The notes beneath the pieces are model-generated. The model saw nothing but the letters and a program-made list of their open reading frames with translations, ran no database searches and had not been told where the DNA came from. A stretch of 48,634 nt of DNA, taken from NCBI GenBank assembly GCA_039024315.1, contig JBCCQN010000037.1, forward strand, positions 1-48,634, given 5' to 3'. Position 1 is the stretch's first letter; each line of letters starts with the position of its first letter. The translations under genes were made by a program, and so were the position numbers. The stretch is from JBCAWW01 sp039024315 (GTDB lineage: Bacteria > Bacteroidota > Bacteroidia > J057). This document shows, piece by piece, positions 33,745 to 41,493 of this stretch.

Positions 33745-34992
33745 GTGGCCAAGATCAAACTTTTTCGTGCCTATCGCCCAAGCCCCGAGTTTGCGGCCCA
33801 AGTAGCATCCCGCCCTTATGATGTACTCAATGCCGCCGAGGCGCGTATTGAAGCAGCGGGAAATCCACATTCTTTCCTAAGAGTCATCAAACCAGAGATA
33901 GACCTACCCGAAGACGCAGACCCCTACGGAATGCCAGTCTATGAAAAAGGCCGCGATAATTTCCAGCAGATGATCGCTGATGGCGTCATGCAGCAAGATA
34001 CTGAGCCAAGCTTATATGTGTACCAACAAATCATGGACGGACATAAGCAGGTTGGATTTATGGTGCTAGAGGCCATTGACGATTATTTTGATGGGACGAT
34101 CAAACTGCACGAGCTGACTCGTCCTGACAAAGAAGAAGATCGAAAGCAACATGTGCGTACCGGTCGTATGCATGCTGAGCCCGTTTTTTTTGCTTATCCT
34201 AAGCAAAAGGAGCTTGACAAAATACTTGAGGAGGCAGTTAAGGAAGAACCTGCTTTTGATTTTACCGCTGAAGATGGTATACAACACACGCTTTGGGTAA
34301 TTACCGACCCAGCGTTCTGCGCAGCAGTCCCCCAACTATTTGCTGAAAAAGTACCTCATACCTATGTAGCTGACGGCCATCACCGGACTGCTGCTGGCGC
34401 CCTTGTAGGCAAGGAGTTGCGCGAAGCGAATCCGAATCATACGGGAGAGGAAGGTTATAATTACTTTATGGCTGTGCTCTTTCCTGACGATCAGCTTTCA
34501 ATCATTGATTACAATCGGGTAGTCAAAGATCTCAATGGACGTAGCCCAGCTGATTTGCTTAAGGCCCTAGAAGCTGGCTTTGGGCTAGAAGCAAAGGGAG
34601 CTGATCTCTACAAGCCCTCTCAGCTGCATGAAATGAGCATGTATCTTGAGGGGCAATGGTATGCTTTAAGAGCAAAAGCCGGTACCTACAATGATAATGA
34701 TCCAATTGGAGTATTAGACGTTACCATTCTCTCGGAGCAAGTCTTAGAACCTTTGTTTAACATCACGGATCTTAGACGCGACAAGCGCATCGATTTTGTC
34801 GGAGGGATTCGTGGCCTAGGGGAACTCAGTCGCCGTGTAGATAGCGGAGAAATGGCCGTTGCCTTTGCTCTCTACCCCGTGAGCATGCAACAATTGATGG
34901 ATATCGCGGATGGGGGAATGATCATGCCCCCTAAGACCACTTGGTTTGAACCCAAACTGCGGAGTGGTATTGTGGTGCATGTTATGGACTAG
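33745..34992 (+). CDS. DUF1015 family protein linked to serC
   Basis: The 415-residue cytoplasmic protein starts with GTG at 33745 (no nearby ATG). It has the DUF1015 pattern: FRAYRPSPE and SRPYDVLNAAEAR at the N terminus, PHSFLRVIKPE, and the conserved YVADGHHRTAAGAL. The DGHHR motif resembles that of ParB-fold serine kinases of the SerK/SbnI kind. With its place beside serC this suggests a link to serine or phosphoserine metabolism, but this is inference. A perfect hairpin repeat (34312-34327) is embedded in frame and encodes AFCAAV. Confidence 0.88.
   Translation: MAKIKLFRAYRPSPEFAAQVASRPYDVLNAAEARIEAAGNPHSFLRVIKPEIDLPEDADPYGMPVYEKGRDNFQQMIADGVMQQDTEPSLYVYQQIMDGHKQVGFMVLEAIDDYFDGTIKLHELTRPDKEEDRKQHVRTGRMHAEPVFFAYPKQKELDKILEEAVKEEPAFDFTAEDGIQHTLWVITDPAFCAAVPQLFAEKVPHTYVADGHHRTAAGALVGKELREANPNHTGEEGYNYFMAVLFPDDQLSIIDYNRVVKDLNGRSPADLLKALEAGFGLEAKGADLYKPSQLHEMSMYLEGQWYALRAKAGTYNDNDPIGVLDVTILSEQVLEPLFNITDLRRDKRIDFVGGIRGLGELSRRVDSGEMAVAFALYPVSMQQLMDIADGGMIMPPKTTWFEPKLRSGIVVHVMD
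34312..34327 (+). repeat. 16-base hairpin repeat, stem CTGC/GCAG (inside DUF1015 gene)
   Basis: GCGTT then CTGC-GCA-GCAG, identical to the copy at 38975; encodes AFCAAV in frame. Confidence 0.75.
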
Positions 34993-35051
34993 ATGTTACG
35001 TTTTAAGTAGGATAATGTACCAATTATAAAAACATTGTTTAACTTACTTTT

Positions 35052-35675
35052 ATGAACCCTAAGCAACACACTTTCCGCCAATCCCTTTTGCTCATTTTCT
35101 TTTGTTTTGGCGCCATTTCGCTCTCCGCTCAAGGCTACTTTAATACGCTTTATCCGACCCTAAGCTTGGTCAGTGCCAACGAAAACGCCAATAGTGCTAT
35201 TTACAAACTTTCTAAAGGAGGGACTGTATTTCGTCTCAGTATTGGTATCAACGGTAACAATGCTGGTTATGTGATCCAAACTCAGGCCAGTGGGGTAGTA
35301 GGACAAGGTAGTTCCACTCTCAATGGTACTTGTGAAACTATCAACATCACCAAAACTAAAAAAGGCTTGCTTGATATTTGGAGATTTGCCATGGATCGCG
35401 TTTATGAAGACAATGGTTCTTTGGCTTTTTCAAGTGTTACTCCGGGCAACAGTAATGAGGCCTTGGTCAAGTATCTTTGTGAGCAAAAGTGCGATGAGGA
35501 ACTCGTCGATGCCATAGTGGCTGATAACAACAAAACTGGTCCTCCCTTCTACTCTGTAGTGAGTGTTGGCAATGGTACCTGCGATGGCTACGAACCCTGC
35601 ACTATGGAGGCACTGCAAGACTACAATGATTGTGTTTGCGGTTGTATTGATGATAGATCTAGTATCAAAAAATAA
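35052..35675 (+). CDS. Secreted Cys-rich protein coupled to the CHAT gene
   Basis: The 207-residue protein has a Sec signal (about 1-27, ending SLSAQ). The mature N-terminal half is Ser/Asn/Gly-rich and strand-like. The C-terminal half holds eight Cys in pairs or clusters: NGTCETI, LCEQKCDEE, GNGTCDGYEPCTME and YNDCVCGCID, likely disulfide-bonded or metal-binding. I recognise no family. Its TAA stop (35673-35675) is two bases before the TTG start of the TPR-CHAT gene, so the two are almost certainly translated together. It could be a substrate, inhibitor or partner of that putative protease. Confidence 0.7.
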   Translation: MNPKQHTFRQSLLLIFFCFGAISLSAQGYFNTLYPTLSLVSANENANSAIYKLSKGGTVFRLSIGINGNNAGYVIQTQASGVVGQGSSTLNGTCETINITKTKKGLLDIWRFAMDRVYEDNGSLAFSSVTPGNSNEALVKYLCEQKCDEELVDAIVADNNKTGPPFYSVVSVGNGTCDGYEPCTMEALQDYNDCVCGCIDDRSSIKK

Positions 35676-35677
35676 TT

Positions 35678-38600
35678 TTGTCTAACCGTCAAAGCCCCCT
35701 TTCTTTTGTGAAGGCAATCACTGTCTTCATCTGTTGGGTATTGCTTTTGATGGGGAAGCCTTTAAACGCTCAAGTCCCTCTTTCAAATGCCTCTGCGCTT
35801 GAAAGAGGGCTTCTTTTTGCGGAAAAAGCCCAATTTGATAGTGCTCGGTTTTATTTTGAGGCTGCTGCGCAGAACGCTTCCCATGAGCCTGAAAAGCTCT
35901 TTTTGTACCATGCCCTAGCCGAAAATGAATTAGCCTACTCTCAGTTTGATCAGACTAAGTACTATTTAGAGCAGGCCCAAAACATACTCGCCAAACGCAA
36001 CAAACTGGATTCGCTGGCGGCCCAAATATGGTTGACCCAAAGTCGATATCATCTACAATTTGATCAATATGCCCAAGCCAAACGATTTTTGGCGAAAGTG
36101 AAGCGGGTTCCGCAAAGTAAGATCAGTCCACGCTTAGCCACTAAGATCAATTATACCGAAGCCCAATTATCCATCAGACAAGACCAAGACCAGAAGGGGC
36201 GTCAAATACTTTTGGGGCTTTTGGGCGATAATCAAATTAGTGCTCAAGAACGAGGCCTCGCTCATGGGTTGATGGGGATTTATTTTCAAGAACAGAGAAA
36301 TTGGGACAGTGCGCGAGTTCACTACGAGTTGGCAGTTGATACTTTAGAGGGCTGCCTTGCAGAACGCCACCCAAAATTGGCCATGGCCTACCTTCGTCTC
36401 GGTTTGGTCAGACAGATCAAGGGCAAAGGCGACGCAGCGCTCCGACTCTATATGTTGGCCCAAGATATCCAAGACCAAAGCCTACCGCCCAATCATATTG
36501 AGCGGGTCCTCTGCTACAACTATTTAGGCTTTTACCATGGGCGCAAAGGCGACCATGGGCAAGCTTTGGAGTATTTTCAACAAGCCCTAAGGATCTTACG
36601 ATTTCAAATGGGAGATATCCACCGTCAAGTAGCCAGTAATGCCAATAATGCGGGTAATGCTCTGCTCAAACTAGGCCGCTACGAAGAGGCCGCCGAAAAT
36701 ATTTCTTTGGCGGTCAGGGTATCCGAACAGGTTTTTGGCCCTTCACATCCTCGTGTGGCCTCCAAATACTTTAGCCTAGGCCTCAGCTACTTCAATACAG
36801 GGCAATACCAAAAGGCGATCGCAGCCTATCAGAAGACACTCGCTATCCGTAAGCTCGAAAGAGGCAAGGATCACCAAAGCCTTGCCGAAGTGTACAACAA
36901 TCTTGGTATGTGCTATCAGCTCAAAGCAGACTATGATCAAGCGATCAAGTATTTTGAAGAAGCGGTGCGGATAGGCTTAGGCCGTAAAGACTGGTACGAT
37001 GCTACCGTAGCGCGTTATCATAATAATATTGGTGATACTTATCGCAAATTGGGCCAGGCCGAAAAAGCCTTTCCTTGGCATCAAAAAGCTTTGATGCACC
37101 TAGTGGCTGCGTTCCGCGAAGCGGATAAAAATATCAACCCTAGCCTCGACAACATCGTCGATAAACAAGTAATGTTAGAGGTACTCGCCTCTAAAGCTCA
37201 GACCTTTGCCGATTACGCCAATGAGCATCCCGAGCAATTAGCATCTACCCTTGCAACTTATCGGCTAGCGGTAAACTTGATTGACTCCTTGCGCTTGGAA
37301 TTTGTCCATAATGACTCCAAGTTTCAATTGGCTGAAGCAGCCTTACCAGTATATGAAGGGGGGATCACTACGGCCTATAAGCTTTATCAAAGTCAAGCAG
37401 ATCGAAAACTGTTTGAAGATGCCTTAACGATGAGCGAAAAGAGTAAAGCCGTCCTACTGCTGCAATCTATCAAGGATGTCAATGCGCGTCAGTTTGCGCA
37501 GATACCAGACACCCTGCTCGCGCAGGAAAAAGCCTTAGCGGCTCAGATTACAAGGCTGGAAGAGCAATTGTTTAAAGCTCAGTTTAATAGTATTCAACTT
37601 GATAGCAGCCAAATAGAAAGCTGGCAAAACGATCTATTTACCCTACATCGGGAACGCGAAAACTTAGCTCGTAAGTTGGAAGAAGAATTTCCTGAATATC
37701 ACAAGCTTAAATATAGTCTAGACCCTCTTGATCTAGGCAGTTTGCAGCAAGATCTTTTAGGGCATGAGCATGCCCTGATCGAGTATTTTGTCGGCACGGA
37801 AGCATTGACCATTTTTTATCTCTCGGGTGAGGAATATGATTGGCGCTTGCTCCCCAAAACCATAAATCTAGCGGAGCAAGTTTCGCATTTCCGGAAGGCA
37901 ATTGCAGCCCCTACAAGCACCTCCGTCTTGGCCGAGGATTCGCTCCTTGTAGAAACGGGATTACTGCTGTATCAATGGCTAATAAATCCTATCTACGAGA
38001 TGAGGCCACAGGACGAAACAAGGTGGTTGATCATACCAGATGGGGTGTTGGGATATTTACCTTTTGATGCCCTCCTCAGTGAGTGGCCCAAGCAAATAGG
38101 GAATTACAAGAGCTATCCTTTTTTACTAGCGCAGCAGGCGATTGCTTACAGCTATTCGGCTAGTATTTGGCAAGAGATGCTACGGAAAAATATCTCCGCC
38201 CCCAAAGGTTTGCTGGCGTTCGCACCGACCTTTGGCCAAGGCAATAATTCGAGTCGAGGCTTTGATCCCTCTCGCGGGGGCTTTAGTCCTTTAGCCCATA
38301 ATCAAGACGAAGCTAGAGCGGTACAAAAGGTGATGGGGGGAGCGCTATACTTGGGGAAAGAAGCAACTGAATCTCGGTTTAAAAAGGCCGCCAGTAACCA
38401 CCAGATTATCCACTTGTCTAGCCACGCAAAGGTAAATGACGAAGATCCCCTCTACTCTCAGATCGCTTTTAGCCAAAGTCAAAATGAAGCTGAAGATGGG
38501 GTGATCACAGTAGCCGAATTATTTGATATGCACTTACCCGCCGAGATGATTGTCCTTAGTGCTTGTGAAACGGGGATTGGTAAGCTATTTAAAGGGGAAG

Positions 38601-38956
38601 GGATCAGTAGTCAAGCCAAGGGTTTTGCCTTTGCAGGCGCTAAGAGTATCATCACGACCCTTTGGAGTATCAATGATGCGGCCAGCGCTGACCTCATGCC
38701 TGGCTTCTATGGCTACCTCAAAGAAGGCGAACGCAAAGACATTGCCCTGCATAAGGCGAAGCTCGACTATATCCGCCGGACTGATCCAATCGGAGCCCAT
38801 CCATTCTATTGGGCGGGATTTGTACCAATTGGCAATATGGCGCCTATTCCAAGGAGTAATCATTCACTCTTATTGGGAGTCCTCGCTTTAGCAGCTTGTT
38901 TGACATTGGCATTTGGGCTCTACAAAAGAAAAACTAGCAAGAGACTCTCTCATTGA
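35678..38956 (+). CDS. TPR-CHAT putative caspase-like protease, secreted and membrane-anchored
   Basis: The 1092-residue protein starts at TTG 35678, or GTG 35708 just before the hydrophobic signal AITVFICWVLLLMG. After cleavage near NAQ (residue 32) come about ten TPRs (about 40-470; the middle ones have the kinesin-light-chain style 42-residue spacing, e.g. YNNLGMCYQLKADYDQAIKYF). A helical coiled region (about 560-690) and a CHAT domain (about 770-1055) follow. The His-Cys dyad is intact: His916 in LSSHAKV and Cys963 in LSACETG. A C-terminal helix (about 1062-1082) and basic tail would anchor it. CHAT is a caspase/separase-like fold. Three hairpin-repeat copies lie in its gene, all in frame. 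Confidence 0.88.
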   Translation: MSNRQSPLSFVKAITVFICWVLLLMGKPLNAQVPLSNASALERGLLFAEKAQFDSARFYFEAAAQNASHEPEKLFLYHALAENELAYSQFDQTKYYLEQAQNILAKRNKLDSLAAQIWLTQSRYHLQFDQYAQAKRFLAKVKRVPQSKISPRLATKINYTEAQLSIRQDQDQKGRQILLGLLGDNQISAQERGLAHGLMGIYFQEQRNWDSARVHYELAVDTLEGCLAERHPKLAMAYLRLGLVRQIKGKGDAALRLYMLAQDIQDQSLPPNHIERVLCYNYLGFYHGRKGDHGQALEYFQQALRILRFQMGDIHRQVASNANNAGNALLKLGRYEEAAENISLAVRVSEQVFGPSHPRVASKYFSLGLSYFNTGQYQKAIAAYQKTLAIRKLERGKDHQSLAEVYNNLGMCYQLKADYDQAIKYFEEAVRIGLGRKDWYDATVARYHNNIGDTYRKLGQAEKAFPWHQKALMHLVAAFREADKNINPSLDNIVDKQVMLEVLASKAQTFADYANEHPEQLASTLATYRLAVNLIDSLRLEFVHNDSKFQLAEAALPVYEGGITTAYKLYQSQADRKLFEDALTMSEKSKAVLLLQSIKDVNARQFAQIPDTLLAQEKALAAQITRLEEQLFKAQFNSIQLDSSQIESWQNDLFTLHRERENLARKLEEEFPEYHKLKYSLDPLDLGSLQQDLLGHEHALIEYFVGTEALTIFYLSGEEYDWRLLPKTINLAEQVSHFRKAIAAPTSTSVLAEDSLLVETGLLLYQWLINPIYEMRPQDETRWLIIPDGVLGYLPFDALLSEWPKQIGNYKSYPFLLAQQAIAYSYSASIWQEMLRKNISAPKGLLAFAPTFGQGNNSSRGFDPSRGGFSPLAHNQDEARAVQKVMGGALYLGKEATESRFKKAASNHQIIHLSSHAKVNDEDPLYSQIAFSQSQNEAEDGVITVAELFDMHLPAEMIVLSACETGIGKLFKGEGISSQAKGFAFAGAKSIITTLWSINDAASADLMPGFYGYLKEGERKDIALHKAKLDYIRRTDPIGAHPFYWAGFVPIGNMAPIPRSNHSLLLGVLALAACLTLAFGLYKRKTSKRLSH
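35862..35877 (-). repeat. 16-base hairpin repeat, stem CTGC/GCAG (inside CHAT gene)
   Basis: Read on minus it is GCGTT then CTGC-GCA-GCAG; encodes part of EAAAQNAS. Confidence 0.7.
36352..36367 (-). repeat. 16-base hairpin repeat, stem CTGC/GCAG, loop AAG (inside CHAT gene)
   Basis: Read on minus it is GCGTT then CTGC-AAG-GCAG; encodes part of EGCLAERH. Confidence 0.6.
37109..37124 (+). repeat. 16-base hairpin repeat, stem CCGC/GCGG (inside CHAT gene)
   Basis: GCGTT then CCGC-GAA-GCGG; encodes AFREA in frame. Confidence 0.8.
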
Positions 38957-38974
38957 GGCCCTTGCTAGAGGGAA

Positions 38975-38990
38975 GCGTTCTGCGCAGCAG
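38975..38990 (+). repeat. 16-base hairpin repeat, stem CTGC/GCAG (after CHAT gene)
   Basis: GCGTT then CTGC-GCA-GCAG, 18 bases after the CHAT stop and directly before copy 4 of the 105-base element. Confidence 0.8.
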
Positions 38991-38996
38991 TAATTT

Positions 38997-39103
38997 TAAG
39001 TACTTAGACATTAGTACTGAGTATTAAGACCGAGGAAAATAGGGCTTTACGGTCCATCTGGACCTTTTATCTCTGTACTGAATACTTTTTACTCTGTACT
39101 CAA
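38997..39103 (+). repeat. 105-base intergenic element, copy 4
   Basis: It contains AAGTACTTAGACATTAG at the left, AGTATTAAGACCGAGG, a perfect central hairpin GGTCC-ATCT-GGACC (39051-39064) followed by TTTT, and GTACTGAATACTTTTTACTC at the right. It lies between convergent genes and ends seven bases before the lipoprotein stop. Confidence 0.85.
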
Positions 39104-39109
39104 CTCTCT

Positions 39110-39727
39110 TTACAAGCGACTAGGTGCCGCATCAAGCTTGCCTTTGAGATAAAACCAGGCTGTTTCTTCGTTTTTCATAAATGGTACCTCCTTGCCATCT
39201 TCCAGGCGGTATAGCTCCACTACCTCTTCCAGCAGGCCCTTTTCGTACTGATAATGTTGGCTAATGCGCATATGCGTGTAAGGAGAAAAGCGCGAAAGTC
39301 CTGCTAGTGTAAATTCTAGCGTTTGCTTTCTGAATTCACGATCTGAGCTTCCTTGACCGGTCCCCAATGAGGAAGCGAGCGTAATCGCTAAGGCCTCTCC
39401 CATCTGCTTATAGGCTATCTCAAAATACATAGACTGGGAGCGTTCTCCGGCTTTACCATCGTAGTCAGGGTGAAGGCGATGAAGGTTTTTGATGGACTGC
39501 CAATGATCCCGATAGCGTTTTTGGACCACGTCAAAAACGTAGTCATAATCCTCCGCCCGCTGCCAAGTTTGGTCTTCATAGCGGTAGGCCTTGCTGATGC
39601 CATTCCAGATGATGGTGTAGGTGTCTTCTACTTGAGGTTTTTCCGCTAGCGGAACGATGGTCTTTAGACTGCTGCTGCAACTAAGGAGTATGAAACTGAG
39701 GCTACTAATTAAAATGATGGATTTCAT
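39110..39727 (-). CDS. Hypothetical lipoprotein
   Basis: The 205-residue protein starts with a lipoprotein signal (ISSLSFILLSCSSS, Cys17). The mature part is charged and aromatic (YTIIWNGISKAYRYEDQTW, KRYRDHWQSIKNLHRLHPDYDG) with no recognised domain. It is monocistronic, convergent with the CHAT gene and separated from it by a hairpin repeat and the 105-base element. A divergent hairpin-repeat copy lies near its start (39643-39656). Confidence 0.65.
   Translation of the reverse strand: MKSIILISSLSFILLSCSSSLKTIVPLAEKPQVEDTYTIIWNGISKAYRYEDQTWQRAEDYDYVFDVVQKRYRDHWQSIKNLHRLHPDYDGKAGERSQSMYFEIAYKQMGEALAITLASSLGTGQGSSDREFRKQTLEFTLAGLSRFSPYTHMRISQHYQYEKGLLEEVVELYRLEDGKEVPFMKNEETAWFYLKGKLDAAPSRL
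39643..39656 (-). repeat. Divergent hairpin repeat, 2-base loop (inside lipoprotein gene)
   Basis: Read on minus it is CGTT then CCGC-TA-GCGG; encodes part of IVPLAEK. Confidence 0.35.
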
Positions 39728-39803
39728 CCTGTTGTTTTTGAAGTGATTAATGAGTTAACCCTTCAAAGTTGGCCTACTGTAGCCTCCCAAAAATTGACAT
39801 ATG

Positions 39804-40391
39804 TTACAATCGATCGCGCTCGGCTATTTTTCGACGCAAACGGCTGAGGCTTTCCCTTTCCATCCCCAAGTAGGATGCGATATGGTAAAGCGGGACGCGT
39901 TCAAAAAGAGTGGGATAGGAGCGGAGCGCTTGGAGGTAGCGTTCTTCGCCGTCTAGAAATAAAAAGGATTCTACTCTTTCAGTGGTCAGCAAAAAGCTTT
40001 TCTCTGCGATCTGCCGGCCAAAGCGTTCCCAATTCTTGGAACGCTCATAGCCATCAACTAGAGCGCTTTGATCAAAAAGAACCAGCTTACTCTCTTCTAG
40101 ACTTTGGATGAAGTATTGACTGGGCGTCTGATGCAGAAAGCTGCCGTAATCGACCACATAATCATTTTCAAAGACGAAGCGGGTATTGATCTCTTTGCCA
40201 TCTTGCAGATAATAAACCCGAAAAGCGCCTTTTTCTACAAAGCCAATGTCCCTACACACTTTGCCCTGTCTGAGCAAAAAGTCGTGCTTAGACAGGGCGC
40301 GTGATCTTAAATAAGGTTCAAATAATGCACAATCTTCAGGTGTCAAATAAGCCACCTGTTGGAGATGCGTTTTGAACTGTTCAAATGGCAT
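39804..40391 (-). CDS. Crp/Fnr family transcription regulator at the end of the leu operon
   Basis: The 195-residue protein has a cyclic-nucleotide-binding-like beta roll (about 25-115, with KHDFLLRQGKVCRDIGFVEKG and ENDYVVDYGSFL) and a C-terminal winged helix (about 140-190: LYHIASYLGMERESLSRLRRKI). The cAMP-binding Arg/Ser signature is not evident, and there is no Cys cluster for an Fe-S centre, so the effector is unknown. It overlaps the leuB 3' end by 11 bases, which implies co-transcription and probably coupled translation with the leucine genes. Control of leucine genes by it is an inference from position. Confidence 0.9.
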   Translation of the reverse strand: MPFEQFKTHLQQVAYLTPEDCALFEPYLRSRALSKHDFLLRQGKVCRDIGFVEKGAFRVYYLQDGKEINTRFVFENDYVVDYGSFLHQTPSQYFIQSLEESKLVLFDQSALVDGYERSKNWERFGRQIAEKSFLLTTERVESFLFLDGEERYLQALRSYPTLFERVPLYHIASYLGMERESLSRLRRKIAERDRL

Positions 40392-41439
40392 TGGCGATGT
40401 AATCTCCTACGGCTTCTGTACCGTATTTACCATCATTGATATCTTCGGTGGTGATGCCCGCTTGGATGGATTGGTCAACCGCATGGCGGATGGCTGCTCC
40501 GGCTTCGGTCATACCAAATTCATGCTCTAGCATCATGGCGGTAGACAGAATCGTCGCCAAGGGATTGGCGCGATCCTGACCAGCGGCTTGCGGATAAGAA
40601 CCGTGAATGGGCTCGTACATAGAGGTTTTTGCCCCAATTGAGGCAGAAGGCAGCGTGCCCAGAGAGCCCGTAATCACAGAACCCTCATCACTGAGGATGT
40701 CGCCAAACATATTGCCGGTGAGAATTACGTCGAAGTGGCGCGGATTGCGGATCAATTGCATGGCAGCGTTGTCCACAAACATCGTTTCTAATTCTATATC
40801 AGGAAACTGTTGGGCGTATTCAGCGACGACTTCTCGCCAAAGGCGTGAGGTCGCTAGTACATTAGCTTTGTCCACTAGGGTAACTTTTTGGCGACGCGCT
40901 TGGGCGTATTCGAAGGCGGTCTTACTGATACGTAGGATACTGTCTCTATCGTAAACCATGGTATCAAAGGCTTCGTCCCCTTGCTCAGAACGGCCACGGG
41001 GCTTGCCAAAATAGATGCCGCCAATCAGCTCCCTTACTACCACAAAATCTACTCCTTTGACGATCTCGCTTTTTAGTGGAGAAGCTTCTAGCAGCGCATC
41101 ATAGCTTTTGACGGGACGAATATTGGCGTACAAGCCTAAAGCTTTACGCATTGCTAGTAGGCCTTGCTCAGGCCGAACCTTTGCACCAGGGTCATTGTCG
41201 TATTTGGGATCACCAATGGCGCCAAAAAGGATAGCATCAGCCTCTAAGCAAGCTTGGAGGGTTTCTGGTGGAAAAGGATCATTGACCGCGTCGATAGCGA
41301 CTGCACCGACCATTGCGGTGCGATATTGAAATAAGATACCAAATTTTTTGGCGACGGCCTCTAAGACTTTGACCGCTTGGGCGACGATTTCAGGGCCAAT
41401 GCCATCACCTGGCAATAAAGCGATACGCTTTTCTATCAT
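40381..41439 (-). CDS. leuB: 3-isopropylmalate dehydrogenase
   Basis: The 352-residue enzyme has the N-terminal LLPGDGIGPEI, the substrate-binding VRELIGGIYFGKPRG and the NAD/metal motif GNMFGDILSDEGSVITGSLG, followed by PIHGSYPQAAGQ. It oxidatively decarboxylates 3-isopropylmalate in leucine synthesis. It is the fourth gene of leuA-leuC-leuD-leuB and overlaps the regulator gene by 11 bases. Confidence 0.96.
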   Translation of the reverse strand: MIEKRIALLPGDGIGPEIVAQAVKVLEAVAKKFGILFQYRTAMVGAVAIDAVNDPFPPETLQACLEADAILFGAIGDPKYDNDPGAKVRPEQGLLAMRKALGLYANIRPVKSYDALLEASPLKSEIVKGVDFVVVRELIGGIYFGKPRGRSEQGDEAFDTMVYDRDSILRISKTAFEYAQARRQKVTLVDKANVLATSRLWREVVAEYAQQFPDIELETMFVDNAAMQLIRNPRHFDVILTGNMFGDILSDEGSVITGSLGTLPSASIGAKTSMYEPIHGSYPQAAGQDRANPLATILSTAMMLEHEFGMTEAGAAIRHAVDQSIQAGITTEDINDGKYGTEAVGDYIANAI

Positions 41440-41493
41440 GAGAGAAGAGGAATTGAAGAATAGTGGTTTTTTGGATTGCTTGAATAGATCAAC

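Noticed and set aside
40023..40046. AGCGTTCC...GGAACGCT inverted repeat in the Crp/Fnr gene
   Set aside because: It has the GCGTT head on both sides but an 8-base loop and a different stem layout; treated as chance coding symmetry (ERSKNWER).
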